From Streptomyces eurocidicus (GTDB lineage: Bacteria > Actinomycetota > Actinomycetes > Streptomycetales > Streptomycetaceae): DNA of 64,000 nucleotides. Below are positions 51,861 through 61,500 of the stretch, piece by piece. The notes beneath the pieces are model-generated. The model was not told the origin of the DNA, made no database searches, and worked only from the letters and a program-made list of their open reading frames with translations. Position 1 is the first letter of the stretch; every line of letters starts with the position of its first letter. The position numbers and the translations under genes are program-made. The DNA lies in contig NZ_LGUI01000010.1 in assembly GCF_002891295.1 (NCBI RefSeq), forward strand, positions 186,001-250,000, read 5' to 3'.

Positions 51861-52240
51861 GGCGCCTCCAGAGCATGACGACGACTCAATGGAGCGGCGA
51901 GCCCGGTAAGCGGGCTTCGGCGGTGGGAATTCCTTCACGAATGACGGGGCCGTGGCGCATGCGGGCCCTAGCCAAGCGTCAGAGCATCCGATGTGATTGT
52001 CAATGGGCGGCATCCGGCGGTTGGCCGGATGTCCGTCAAGGAATCGTCACGGCGGACCGGGCGGCACCGGCCGTCCGGCGGCGAGCGGCCGGGGGCGGCC
52101 GCGGGCCGTCGCGGGCCCGGCACCGCCCGCCGGGCACGCGGGCGCCGTCACCCGGACGCCCGCGACCGGCTCCTCTCCACCCCGCGCACGAGCCGCTACT
52201 CTTCGTCACCTGGACAGCTGGAGGAAGAGGGTTGGCCGAT
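51861..52240. other. Divergent promoter region, 380 bases
   Basis: No coding frame seen. It holds the promoters of the minus-strand operon and of ATP-grasp 2. A hairpin CATCCGG-N7-CCGGATG sits at 52011-52031 and GCCCGGTAAGCGGGC near 51900. TTGTCA near 51998 could be a -35. Confidence 0.5.
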
Positions 52241-53488
52241 ATGGCAGATGCGACGCTCCTCGTTCTGGGCAACGCCGGGATGCCCGCCTGGGGCCGGGAC
52301 CAGATCCGGCGGCTGAGCGCGCAGGCGCGGCGGCGGCGGGTCCGGCTGCTGGGCGCCGACACCCCCGAGGCGCTGCGCGCGGCACCGGCCGCCGAACTGG
52401 CGCTCGTCGACGACGTGGTGCCGCTGGACGTGCACGACGCCGAGGCGTGCCGGGCCTGGGCGGCCGCCGTACGGCCGCCGGTCGACGCGGTGCTCACGGT
52501 GCGGGAGCTGTCGGTGCATCCGACGGCGGTGGTGGCCCGGGAGCTGGGCCTGGCGGGCAACGACCCCGAGGCCGTCCTGCGCGTGCGCCGCAAGGACCTG
52601 TGCCGCCGGCGGCTGCGCGAGGCGGGCTTCCCGCAGCCGGACTCCGCGGTGTGCCGGAGCGCCGAGGAGGCCGGGCGCTTCCTGCGCGAGACCGGTCCGG
52701 GCCCGTGGATCGTCAAGCCCCGGGACGGCCTCGCCAGCATCGGGGTGACCCGGATCGAGCGTCCTCGTGAACTGGACGCGGCGCTGCGGAAGCTGGCCGA
52801 GCCCGCCCCGGCGATGAGCCCGCTCGCGCCGCCGTCCTCGTGCTTCCTGGTCGAGACCTTCGTGGCAGGCGACGAGTACTCGGCGGAGGGGATCGTGCTG
52901 GGCGGGGTGCCGCAGGTGCTCGCGCTGACCCGCAAGCGCGTCACCGACGGGTTCATCTCCACCAGCCAGCAGGTGCCGTCCGGCCTGGACAAGACGACGG
53001 CGGACGAGGCCCGGGACACCGTGGAGCGGGCGCTGACCGCGATCGGCATCACGCACGGCGTCTTCCACGTCGAGCTCTGGGTGACCGCCTCCGGGGTCGT
53101 CCTCGGCGAGTTCCACTGCCGGGGCGCCGGCGACTACATCCACGCCCTCGTGGAGCACACCCGGCCGGGCCTGGAGCTCTACGGCACCCTCGTCGACGAC
53201 CTCCTCGGCCGCACCCCGCCACCGGTCCCGGGCCCCGCCGGCGCCGCGCGCGTCGAGTTCCTCTTCGCGCCCGCCGGGCGGCTGCGCGCGGTGCGCGGCT
53301 GGGCGGAGCTCACCCGCCATCCGGCCGTCATCGCCGCCCACCTCCAGGTGGCACCGGGCGATGTGATCGGAGAGGTGAAGGACTCCTTCAACCGCTCGGC
53401 CGTCTTCGTGGCGGGCAGCGAGTCCCCCGACGACATCGACGACCTCACGGCCGGACTCGCCGCCGGGGTCACGTTCGAGACCGAATGA
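52241..53488 (+). CDS. ATP-grasp ligase 2, paralogue of ligase 1
   Basis: 415 residues from the ATG at 52241 (a TTG nine bases upstream also has an acceptable GGAGGAA). Colinear with ligase 1 with most residues identical: IRRLSAQARRR, GLAGNDPEAVLRVRRKDLCR, GPWIVKPRDGLASIGV, VETFVAGDEYSAEG and EFHCRGAGDYIHALVEHTRPG (in part). Differences cluster in the N-terminal and mid-domain acid-binding regions, which may give different carboxylic acid specificity. Probably from duplication. It probably joins the product of the operon oxidases to a second unit, by inference. Confidence 0.9.
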   Translation: MADATLLVLGNAGMPAWGRDQIRRLSAQARRRRVRLLGADTPEALRAAPAAELALVDDVVPLDVHDAEACRAWAAAVRPPVDAVLTVRELSVHPTAVVARELGLAGNDPEAVLRVRRKDLCRRRLREAGFPQPDSAVCRSAEEAGRFLRETGPGPWIVKPRDGLASIGVTRIERPRELDAALRKLAEPAPAMSPLAPPSSCFLVETFVAGDEYSAEGIVLGGVPQVLALTRKRVTDGFISTSQQVPSGLDKTTADEARDTVERALTAIGITHGVFHVELWVTASGVVLGEFHCRGAGDYIHALVEHTRPGLELYGTLVDDLLGRTPPPVPGPAGAARVEFLFAPAGRLRAVRGWAELTRHPAVIAAHLQVAPGDVIGEVKDSFNRSAVFVAGSESPDDIDDLTAGLAAGVTFETE

Positions 53489-53573
53489 CGCCCCGGGGGC
53501 CGCCCGGGCGCGGCGGCCCCCGATGGGCGTACCGGGCGAGCGGCGGCCGGAACCCGCTGCCAGGATCCGGAAT

Positions 53574-54437
53574 ATGCGCCTCATATGTCGTGTGCCCGTC
53601 TCGCGCGGGCGCCGGTCCGCCGCCCGGCTGCTGGCCGTTCTCCTCCTCACCGGCACCGCCGCCTGCTCCACCCCCGCCCCGCAGGGCTCCGAGGACGGCC
53701 AGGCCCCGGCCGGGAAGGCGTCCTCGCGCCGGCAGCTGGCGGCCGCCGCGAAGAAGTGGGGCCTGGAGCGGCCGCCGCTTGCGGCCCCGCCGCCGCCCAA
53801 GGAGAAGCTGCGGCCGCAAACCCCGGAGTCGCTCGACCGGGGGCCGGACCTCATACCGGTGTTCGCCCGCGTACCGACCACCGACAAGGTGGTCTTCCTG
53901 ACGGTGGACGACGGCGCGGCCAAGGACCACAGCTTCCTGGAGATGGTGCGTGAGCTGAAGGTGCCGATGAGCGCGTTCCTCACGGACGAGTCCGCGGCGA
54001 GCGACTACGGCTACTTCCGCGATCTGCACGCGCTGGGCGTCCCGGTGCAGAACCACACCCTCACCCATCCGCAGATGACCACGCTGACGGCCGACGAGCA
54101 GTACGACGAGGTGTGCGGCCAGCAGGACGTCCTCGAGGAGGAGATCGGCGTCCGCCCGTGGCTCTTCCGGCCGCCCTTCGGCGACTACGACGAGGACACC
54201 CTGATCGTCGCCGAGGAGTGCGGCGCCCGCGCCGCGCCGCTGTGGACCGAGGAGGCGTTCCCGGACCGGATGGAGTACGGGAGCGACGACGCGAAGTTCC
54301 ACCCCGGCGACATCATCCTCAGCCACTTCAACGGGCCCCACACCTGGGGGGCGCCCATCACGGAGATGCTGCGCCTGGTGCTGCGGGAGGTCACGGCGCA
54401 GGGCTACGCGCTGGCCCGGCTGGAGGACTACGTCTGA
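53574..54437 (+). CDS. Polysaccharide deacetylase lipoprotein (NodB-like)
   Basis: 287 residues: a signal peptide with lipobox TAAC (RRSAARLLAVLLLTGTAAC), a Ala/Pro-rich linker to about residue 80, and a NodB homology domain (about 95-285) with VVFLTVDDGAAKDH (catalytic Asp pair) and QNHTLTHPQM (zinc His pair), RPPFGDYDEDT. Acts outside the membrane on peptidoglycan or teichoic-acid sugars. Probably a housekeeping envelope gene rather than part of the cluster; 85 bases after ATP-grasp 2. Confidence 0.9.
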   Translation: MRLICRVPVSRGRRSAARLLAVLLLTGTAACSTPAPQGSEDGQAPAGKASSRRQLAAAAKKWGLERPPLAAPPPPKEKLRPQTPESLDRGPDLIPVFARVPTTDKVVFLTVDDGAAKDHSFLEMVRELKVPMSAFLTDESAASDYGYFRDLHALGVPVQNHTLTHPQMTTLTADEQYDEVCGQQDVLEEEIGVRPWLFRPPFGDYDEDTLIVAEECGARAAPLWTEEAFPDRMEYGSDDAKFHPGDIILSHFNGPHTWGAPITEMLRLVLREVTAQGYALARLEDYV

Positions 54438-54476
54438 GCGCGGGGCGGGCGGGGTCCGCCGCACGTCCCCGCGCTC
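54436..54476. terminator. Hairpin between convergent genes
   Basis: GAGCGCGGGG and CCCCGCGCTC, a perfect 10-base stem beginning in the deacetylase stop, 20 bases from the convergent yigZ end. Confidence 0.65.
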
Positions 54477-54496
54477 CGGGCCGGCCGGGGGCCGGC

Positions 54497-55123
54497 TCAG
54501 GCGTCGCCGTACGCCTCGCCGCCGAGCGTGAGGCCCGCCGTGCCGGCGGTGGTGTCCGCGAGCCAGGCCCGGAAGCCCTCGACGTCCGCCTCGGGCAGCC
54601 CGACCTCGATCCGCACCTCCGCCCCGTAGCTCACCTCGCGCACGGCCCGCCCGGTCGCCCGCAGGTCGTTCTCCAGCCTGCCGGCGCGCTGGTGGTCGAC
54701 GGTGACCGTGGCCAGCCGGAACCGCTGCCGGGTGACCGTGCCCAGCACGTCGAGCGCCTCGCCGACGGCTCCGCCGTACGCCCTGATGAGGCCGCCCGCA
54801 CCGAGCTTGACCCCGCCGAAGTAGCGGGTGACGACGGCGACGACGTACCGGACCTCGCGGCGCATCAGCATCTGGAGCATGGGCACGCCGGCGGTGCCGC
54901 CGGGCTCGCCGTCGTCGCTCGCCTTCTGCACCGAGCCGTCGGCGCCGAGGACGTAGGCGAAGCAGTGGTGGCGGGCGGTGGGGTGCTCCTTGCGGACACG
55001 CGCGATGAACGCCTGTGCCTCCTCCTCGGTCGCGGCGGGGGCGAGGGCGCAGAGGAAGCGCGATTTGTTGATCTCGATCTCGTGCACGCCTTCGTGCGTG
55101 ACCGTCCGGTACTGCTCGTGCAT
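54497..55123 (-). CDS. YigZ/IMPACT-family protein
   Basis: 208 residues, UPF0029. The signature SDDGEPGGTAGVPML is at about residue 68 and VTRYFGGVKLGAGGLIRAYG follows. The family resembles eukaryotic IMPACT; in bacteria its job is unclear, possibly translation-related. ATG start at 55123. A lone gene. Confidence 0.93.
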   Translation of the reverse strand: MHEQYRTVTHEGVHEIEINKSRFLCALAPAATEEEAQAFIARVRKEHPTARHHCFAYVLGADGSVQKASDDGEPGGTAGVPMLQMLMRREVRYVVAVVTRYFGGVKLGAGGLIRAYGGAVGEALDVLGTVTRQRFRLATVTVDHQRAGRLENDLRATGRAVREVSYGAEVRIEVGLPEADVEGFRAWLADTTAGTAGLTLGGEAYGDA

Positions 55124-55211
55124 CCGCCCAGCCTAGTTCGCGCCCGGCGGGCGGCTCTCCCCCACCCGCCCCCTCCGGGCGCCGGCGGGCCGGGCTGCCT
55201 AGCATCGGATC

Positions 55212-55775
55212 ATGATCACGACTCGATTCGCCCGGCCCGAGGACGCCGCCGAGATCGTCCGGCTGCGCCGCCTGATGTTCGCCGCCATGAGCGGAGCCGA
55301 CTCCTCCGGCGACTGGGAGCACGCCGCGCGCGAGACCGCCCGCCGGCAGCTGTCGGCGGCGGAGCCCCGGCTGGGGGCGTTCGTCGTCGACGGGGACGCG
55401 CCGGGACCGGCGCACCTCGCCGCGTGCGCCGTGGGGTGCGTCGAGGAGCGGCTGCCCGCGCCCGGCCACCCCACCGGCCTCTTCGGCTTCGTCTTCAACG
55501 TGTGCACCGACCCCCGGTACCGGGGCCGGGGGATGGCGCGGGCGACCACGGAGGCGCTGCTCGACTGGTTCGCCGCCCGGGGCGTGACCCGTGTGGACCT
55601 GCACGCCACCGAGGACGCCGAACCCCTCTACCGCGGCCTGGGCTTCGCCGAGCACTCGCTCGCCCTCTCCCTCGACGTCTCCCGCCGGGCCGGGGTCAGT
55701 CCTCCGGACGTGCCCCGCCAGGGCGCGGCCTCGCCCGTACGTGCATCCGCTCGCCCTGCCGGCCCAGCAGACTGA
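55212..55775 (+). CDS. GNAT N-acetyltransferase
   Basis: 187 residues: TRFARPEDAAEIVRLRRLMF at the N-terminus, FVFNVCTDPRYRGRGMARATTEALLDW (acetyl-CoA loop, in part) and DAEPLYRGLGF near the end. The final about 25 residues run antisense to the convergent XRE gene (80-base overlap) and are probably not part of the fold. Substrate unknown. Confidence 0.9.
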   Translation: MITTRFARPEDAAEIVRLRRLMFAAMSGADSSGDWEHAARETARRQLSAAEPRLGAFVVDGDAPGPAHLAACAVGCVEERLPAPGHPTGLFGFVFNVCTDPRYRGRGMARATTEALLDWFAARGVTRVDLHATEDAEPLYRGLGFAEHSLALSLDVSRRAGVSPPDVPRQGAASPVRASARPAGPAD

Positions 55776-56298
55776 GGACCTCCACGGGCTCCCCGCCCGC
55801 GCTGCCGAACCAGTGCGGCAACCGGGTGTCGAACTCGGCGGCCTCGCCCGGGCCCAGGGTCACGTCGTGGTCGCCGAGTACCAGGCGCAGCCGGCCGGCG
55901 AGGACGTACAGCCACTCGTACCCCTCGTGGACCCTGGGGTCCGGGTGGCAGCGGTCCGGCGGGATGACGATCTTGAGGGCCTGGAGCGGGCCGGGCCGGC
56001 TGCTCAGCGGCACCACGGTCGTGCCGTTCACCTCCCGGGGCGTGAGGCGGACCCGGGGGTCGCCGGACTCCGGCGCGCCCACCAGCTCGTCGAGCGGCAC
56101 CTGGTGCGCCCGGGCGAGCGGCAGGAGCAGTTCGAGGCTCGGCCTGCGCTGCCCGGATTCCAGCCGGGACAGGGTGCTCTTGGAGATGCCGGTGGTCTCG
56201 GCGAGCGCGGCCAGGGTGACGCCCCGCCGGGTACGGAGGCGGCGGAGCCGGGGGCCGACCTCGGACAGGGTCTCGGCGATCTCGGGTGGGTGTGCCAT
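55696..56298 (-). CDS. XRE-cupin transcriptional regulator
   Basis: 200 residues: HTH XRE domain (about 12-70, VTLAALAETTGISKSTLSRLESGQRRPSLELLL in part) and a C-terminal cupin_2 sensing domain (about 110-185, HEGYEWLYVLAGRLRLVLGD). ATG at 56298. This architecture represses a neighbouring gene and responds to a small molecule bound in the cupin. Divergent from the methyltransferase; a CGGCAA/TTGCCG palindrome lies between. Confidence 0.92.
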   Translation of the reverse strand: MAHPPEIAETLSEVGPRLRRLRTRRGVTLAALAETTGISKSTLSRLESGQRRPSLELLLPLARAHQVPLDELVGAPESGDPRVRLTPREVNGTTVVPLSSRPGPLQALKIVIPPDRCHPDPRVHEGYEWLYVLAGRLRLVLGDHDVTLGPGEAAEFDTRLPHWFGSAGGEPVEVLSLLGRQGERMHVRARPRPGGARPED

Positions 56299-56328
56299 GC
56301 GCCCAGCTTCACCCCGCCGTCCCGGAAA

Positions 56329-56346
56329 CGGCAACAAACATTGCCG
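56329..56346. promoter_or_regulatory. Inverted repeat between XRE-cupin and methyltransferase genes
   Basis: CGGCAA-N6-TTGCCG is a perfect 6/6/6 repeat in the 79-base divergent gap. Its position between the two starts makes it the probable operator of the XRE-cupin protein. Confidence 0.6.
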
Positions 56347-56377
56347 GTCCCGCACCGGCGGGCGCAGGCTGCGGCCC

Positions 56378-57283
56378 ATGACCACACACCACACCGCGCA
56401 CCACGCGGGACACGGCGCCGGACAGCACCGCGGACACCACTCCGACGACCGCGACTGGGCGGCCGTCGGGGACCAGCTGGAGCGCTCGGCCCGGGTACGG
56501 ACGCCCTTCCTGGAGGCGGCGGCGGACTGGCTGGCCGGCGCCGCGGACGGGGAGGTCCGGCGCGTCCTCGACGTCGGCAGCGGCCCGGGCGTCGCCTCCC
56601 TCGTCCTCGCCCGCCGGTTCCCGGAGGCCGGCGTCGTCGCCGTCGACGCGGAGCCCCGGCTGCTGGCCCGGGCGGCCGAGCTGGCCGCCGGGGCGGGCCT
56701 GGCCGGCCGCGTGACCACCCGTCGCGCCGACCTGCCGGACGGCCTGGAACCGCTCGGCGCGGCCGACCTGATCTGGGCGGGACAGGTCGTCCACCACCTC
56801 GGCGACCAGACGGCGGCGCTGGCCGCGCTCGGCCGCTCGCTGCGCCCGGGCGGCCTGCTGGCCGTCGTCGAGGGCGGGCTCGCCCCGCGCTTCCTGCCCC
56901 GGGATGTCGGCATGGGCCGGCCGGGGCTCCAGGCCCGGCTGGAGGCGGCCATGGAGGACCTGTTCACCGCGATGCGCGCCGGGCTGCCGGGATCCGTCCC
57001 GGTGACGGAGGACTGGCCGGCCCTCTTCAGCGCGGCGGGCCTCGCCCCGGCCGGCAGCCGGACGTTCCTGGTGGACGTGCCCGCCCCGCTCGACGCCCTG
57101 GGCCGGTCCTACGCGTACGACCGGCTGAACCGTATGCGGGAGGGTCTCGCCGACGTGCTGGCGGCGGAGGATCTGGAGGTCCTGGACCGGCTGCTGGACG
57201 AGGAGTCGGAGACGGGCGTGCGGCGGCGGCCGGACGTGTTCTGCCTGGAGGGGCTGACGGTGCACGTGGGGCAGCGGGTCTGA
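56378..57283 (+). CDS. Class I SAM methyltransferase with His-rich N-terminus
   Basis: 301 residues. The N-terminus MTTHHTAHHAGHGAGQHRGHH has nine His in about 21 residues. Motif I VLDVGSGPGVASLVLARRFPE (about 64-84, in part), acidic VVAVDAEPRLL, QVVHHLGDQTAAL (post I), LRPGGLLAVVEGG. Methyltransf_25 type. The His run could bind metal. Under likely control by the divergent XRE-cupin repressor. Substrate unknown. Confidence 0.9.
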   Translation: MTTHHTAHHAGHGAGQHRGHHSDDRDWAAVGDQLERSARVRTPFLEAAADWLAGAADGEVRRVLDVGSGPGVASLVLARRFPEAGVVAVDAEPRLLARAAELAAGAGLAGRVTTRRADLPDGLEPLGAADLIWAGQVVHHLGDQTAALAALGRSLRPGGLLAVVEGGLAPRFLPRDVGMGRPGLQARLEAAMEDLFTAMRAGLPGSVPVTEDWPALFSAAGLAPAGSRTFLVDVPAPLDALGRSYAYDRLNRMREGLADVLAAEDLEVLDRLLDEESETGVRRRPDVFCLEGLTVHVGQRV

Positions 57284-57350
57284 GCGTCCGTACGACACGC
57301 GCCACCGCCGCGGGGGCTTCGCCGGGGGCCGGTCCTCGGCACCCGGCGGG

Positions 57351-57640
57351 CGTCCCCGCCGGGGGTTCCCGCCGGGGGTTCCCGACAGTCGTCACCCGCC
57401 GGGCAGCTCTTCCGCCCGACAGGCTGATCCCCGACGGGGGTTCCCGCCGGGCATTCCTGACGGGCGTTCCCGCCGGGAGTTCCCGACGGGCATCACTTGA
57501 CGGGCGTTCCTGACGGGCGTCACTTGACGGGCCGCTGTCCCGCCCAACGGACCGATCCCGACAGGCGGTCCCTGGCAGGCGTTCCCTGACGGGCGTCTCC
57601 TGACAGGCGTTCCCCGACGGGCCGCTGTCCCGCCCTGCCC
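57351..57640. repeat. Degenerate short tandem repeats between two genes
   Basis: About 290 bases of imperfect repeats with unit like TTCCCGACGGGCG (13-15 bases). The 20-mer at 57526-57545 recurs at 57616-57635, exactly 90 bases on, and CACTTGACGGGCG-like units recur at 57494 and 57521. No coding frame or CRISPR spacing. Confidence 0.7.
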
Positions 57641-57715
57641 GGCGGCCGTTCGCCCACGGCCCCGCCCGGAGGCGCCTCCCAGGGGCGGCTCTCCCGGGAG
57701 GTGCCGGAGGGGGAT

Positions 57716-58489
57716 TCAGGCCCCGCCCCGGTCCCCCGGCTGCGGCGGCAGGTCGGCCACCGACAGCAGCTGCTCGTGCGTCACCCCGCCGGGGACGGGC
57801 GACGGAGCGGGCGTCCGCAGCGGCGGCACCCAGCCGCTGTCCGCGTCCCAGCGGCGGACGATCTTCGCCGGGGCGCCCGCGACCACCGCGTGGTCGGGCA
57901 CCTCGCCCCGGACGACCGAGCCGGCCGCGACCACGACGTTCCGGCCGAGCCGGGCGCCCGGCAGGATCACCGAGCCGGTGCCCAGCCAGCTGCCGGAGCC
58001 GATGGTGACGGGCGCGCTGCGCGGCCACTGCCGGCCTATGGGCTGGTCGGGGTCGTCGTACGAATGGTTGTCGCTGGTGACGTAGACGTAGGGGCCGCAG
58101 AAGACGTCGTCGCCGAAGGTGACCGGCGCCGAGGTGACCACATGGCTGCCCCGGCCCAGGACCACGCCGTTGCCGAGCCGCAGCACCGGGTCCGGGCCGA
58201 GGTCGAGGCCCGGCATCATCCCGGCGGTCAGGGTGACCTGCTCGCCGATGATGCAGTGGTCGCCCAGCTCGATCCACGCCTCGCCGAAGACCGTGCCCAG
58301 CGGGAAGGCGAGCCGGGTGCCGGTGCCGATCCTGCGGAAGCGGTACGGGCCGGGGTGCTCGGCGGTCACCGCGCCCGCCTTCTGGACCCACCGCCAGCCC
58401 CGGTGCACGGCCCGCGAGGCGGCACGGCGCCCCCAGGCCGCGAGGGCGGCGGAGGCGTCGCGGGAGAACGTGTTCTGGTCCTTGGGCAC
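57716..58489 (-). CDS. Hexapeptide-repeat (LbH) acyltransferase
   Basis: 257 residues from the GTG at 58489. Left-handed beta-helix repeats from about 75 to 215 (IGEQVTLTAGMMPGLDLG, LGNGVVLGRGSHVV, FGDDVFCGPYVYVTSDNHSYDD, IGSGSWLGTGSVILPGARLGRNVVVAAGSVV) with the catalytic His in SDNHSY, close to DapH/maltose O-acetyltransferase types. The N-terminal about 70 residues are basic. It lies 84 bases after the NRPS, but a strong hairpin intervenes. It could acetylate or acylate a product or a cell-surface sugar. Confidence 0.9.
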   Translation of the reverse strand: MPKDQNTFSRDASAALAAWGRRAASRAVHRGWRWVQKAGAVTAEHPGPYRFRRIGTGTRLAFPLGTVFGEAWIELGDHCIIGEQVTLTAGMMPGLDLGPDPVLRLGNGVVLGRGSHVVTSAPVTFGDDVFCGPYVYVTSDNHSYDDPDQPIGRQWPRSAPVTIGSGSWLGTGSVILPGARLGRNVVVAAGSVVRGEVPDHAVVAGAPAKIVRRWDADSGWVPPLRTPAPSPVPGGVTHEQLLSVADLPPQPGDRGGA

Positions 58490-58519
58490 CCGCTCACGGT
58501 ACTCAGCGGGTGCCCCGGC

Positions 58520-58558
58520 GGCCGGGGCGGGCGCTGTGATCTTCGCCCCACCCCGGCC
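58520..58558 (-). terminator. Hairpin between NRPS and LbH acyltransferase
   Basis: GGCCGGGGCGGG and CCCCACCCCGGCC form a long GC stem (one mismatch) in the 84-base gap. May attenuate read-through from the NRPS gene. Confidence 0.5.
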
Positions 58559-58572
58559 GCCCCGGGTCCGGC

Positions 58573-61500
58573 TCAGTCGCGCGGGGCCCGGCCGGTCTCC
58601 TCCTCCAGCAGCCCGGCGTAGTCGCGGACCCAGCCCTCGACGGTGGCGCGGTCCCACAGGTCGGCCGTGTACTCCACGAAGCCGGTGTACACGTCCCCGG
58701 CGGGGACGAGCCCGAAGCTGAGCTCCGTGCGGCTGGCGGCGGGGGCGAGGTCCGCCACGGAAACGGTCAGGCCGGGCAGCTCGATGTCCGCCTCCAGGGA
58801 GTTCTGGTAGGCGAAGCCGAGCGGGAGCGGGGCCGGCATGTCGACGCCCAGCCGTTCGCGGAGCGCCGGGGCGAGGTCCCGGGGCGGCACGACGTGCTCG
58901 ACGGCCTCGACCGAGGCGCGGGCCACCTGGTCGACGAGGTCGCCGAAGGACGCGGCCCCGGCGACGCGGACGCGCAGCACGAACGCCGCGGTCGTGCAGG
59001 ACACCAGCTGTTCGAACTCCCGCCGGTCCCGGCCCGCGTAGGGCACGCCGAGCACCACCTCGGGCTGGCCGGCCTTCCGGGCGAACAGCAGGCCCAGCGC
59101 CGCCGCGGTGACGGCGTACGGGGTCGTGCCGCGCCGCCTGGCGAAGGTCTCCACGGCGTCCCGCACCCTGGCCGGGACGGTGAACATGACGACTCCGCCG
59201 TGCCCGCTGAGGGCCTCCGGGCGCGGCCGGTCCAGCGGCAGCGCGTGCCGGAAGACGGCACCGTCCAGTTCGCGCGTCCAGTGCTCCAGCCTGGTCTCGG
59301 TGGACTTCGCCGGTGTGTGCTCCCGCTGCCACCGGGCGAAGGCGGCGGGCTGGGGCGGCGTCGAAAGGCCGTCGGGCGTGCCGGTGACGGCGGCCCGGTA
59401 GAGGGCCGCGAACTCCTTGAGCAGCAGGCTGACGGCCCATCCGTCGCACATGGAGTGGTGCAGCACGACCAGCAGCGTCCAGTCGGTCTCCCCGGTCCGC
59501 AGCAGGCGGAGGAGCGGTGCGGTGGTGCCCCCGGCCAGGTCGAAGGGGGTGTCGGCGAGCTCGGTGGCGATCCGCGCGGCCGCGTCGCCCGCCACGTACT
59601 CGACCGGGAGGTCCACCGGGCGGGCCCGGAGCACCTCCTGGTACCACTCGCCGCCCTCCTCGACGTAGCGGGTGCGCAGGGACTCGTGCCGTGCGACGAG
59701 CCCGCTGAGGGCGGTCCGCAGCGCGGCGACGTCCGGCTCGCCCGACAGGGTGATCCGCAGGGCCACGTTGAACACCTGGGGCAACGCGTGGGCGCGGTGC
59801 GCGGTGACGAAGCGGATCTGCTGGGAGGTGGCCGGTGCCCGGCCCTCCACGTCGTCGTCCCCGACCTGGGCGGCCAGCCGGTCCGTCATGGCCCGCAGGG
59901 TGGGCTCCCGGTAGAAGGAGACCATCGGGTAGTCGGTGCCGAAGGCGTCCCGGACGCGGTTGATCAGCCGGATCGCGGTGATGGAGTGCCCGCCGAGGTC
60001 GAAGAACGACGCGTCGGGGTCGAGGGTTCCGGGTTCGACGCCGAACTGGTCGGCCCACAGCTCGCGCAGCAGCGACTCGACGACCGGCCCGGCGGCGGGC
60101 GGGGCGGTGCCGGGCTCGGCGGCCGCACGCCGGCCGGCGGCGGTCACGGCCCCGGCCGTCCGGGCGGTGGCCGCCCCGGGGGTAGCCGCCCCGGGGGTGG
60201 TTGCCCCGATGGTGGTTGCCCCGATGGTGGTGGCCACCCCGGTCACAGCTGCCCCTGGAGCCGTCCCCCCGGGCACAGCCGCCCCGGTGACGGTCGCCTT
60301 CGTGACGAGTCCCGCCTCCGGCAGGGCGGCCCGGTCCAGCTTGCCGTTGGCGCTCAGGGGCAGGCCGGCGAGCACCGCCCAGGCGCGCGGTACGAGGTAC
60401 TCCGGCAACCGGGCGGCCAGTTCGTCGGCCATGAGGTCGGCGAACGCCTGCCGGTCGGCGGCGGTCTCCCCCACCGGGTCCGCCGGTACGGCGAAGGCGG
60501 CGAGGAACGCCTCGCCCCGGCCGTCGCGGCGGGCCAGCACGACCGCCTCGCGGACGCCGTCGAGGGAGCCGAGCGCGCGGGAGACCTCCCCGGGCTCGAC
60601 CCGGAAGCCCCGGATCTTCACCTGGTCGTCGGTCCGGCCGTGGAAGCGCAGCCCGCCGTCCGGCGTCCAGCGCACCAGGTCGCCGGTGCGGTGGAGCCGG
60701 TCGTCCGGGCCGCCGTCGGGGTCCGGCAGGAAGCGCTCCCCGGTCTCGGCGGGCCTGCCGAGGTAGCCGCGGGCCACGCCGGGCCCGCCGACGTACAGCT
60801 CGCCCACGGCGCCGACCGGGACCGGCGCGCCGGAGGCGTCCAGCACCCGCAGCCGGACGTTGTCGACGGGCCGGCCGATGCCGATCTCCTCGCCGCCGGG
60901 GCCGGGGAGGACGGTCTCGACGGTGCATAGCACGGTGACCTCGGTGGGCCCGTACACGTTGACGGTCTCGTACGGTGCCTCGGGCCGGGGCCGGACGCGC
61001 AGGACGTCACCGCCCGTCAGCAGGTGGCGCAGCGGCGGCTGGACGCCCGCCGGGAGCTCCAGCACGGCCTCGCCGAGCGCGGTGGGCAGGATGGTGAAGG
61101 TGACGCCCCGCTCGGTGTACCAGCGGGCCAGGGCGAGCGGGTCCTTCCGTACGGACTCGTCGGCGACGGCGATCGAGGCGCCCGCGGTCAGGGCGGGCCA
61201 GATCTCCAGGACGGCGGCGTCGAAGCTCTGGCCGCACACGGCCGCGAACCGGTCGTCCGGGGTGGTGCCGAACCGCCGGTGGTGCCAGTGGCAGAGGTCC
61301 ACGACGGCGCGGTGCGGGACGGCGACGCCCTTGGGGCGGCCGGTGCTGCCCGAGGTGTGGACGACATAGGCGAGGGACCCGGGGTCTGCGGCGGGGCCCG
61401 TGGGGGCGGTGGGGCCTGTGGGGGCGTCGTCGGGGGTCACCACGGCCAGTCCGGCGGGCAGGTGGAGCTCCGCCGCCGCGGCCCGGGTGCTGATCAGGGT

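Noticed and set aside
57351..57640. CRISPR array
   Set aside because: Units are 13-15 bases, degenerate and adjacent, without uniform spacers or leader, and no cas genes are near.
61000..61400. Substrate assignment of the NRPS A domain from pocket residues
   Set aside because: Pocket positions could be aligned only by eye (D-A-L start) and match no code that I can name reliably.
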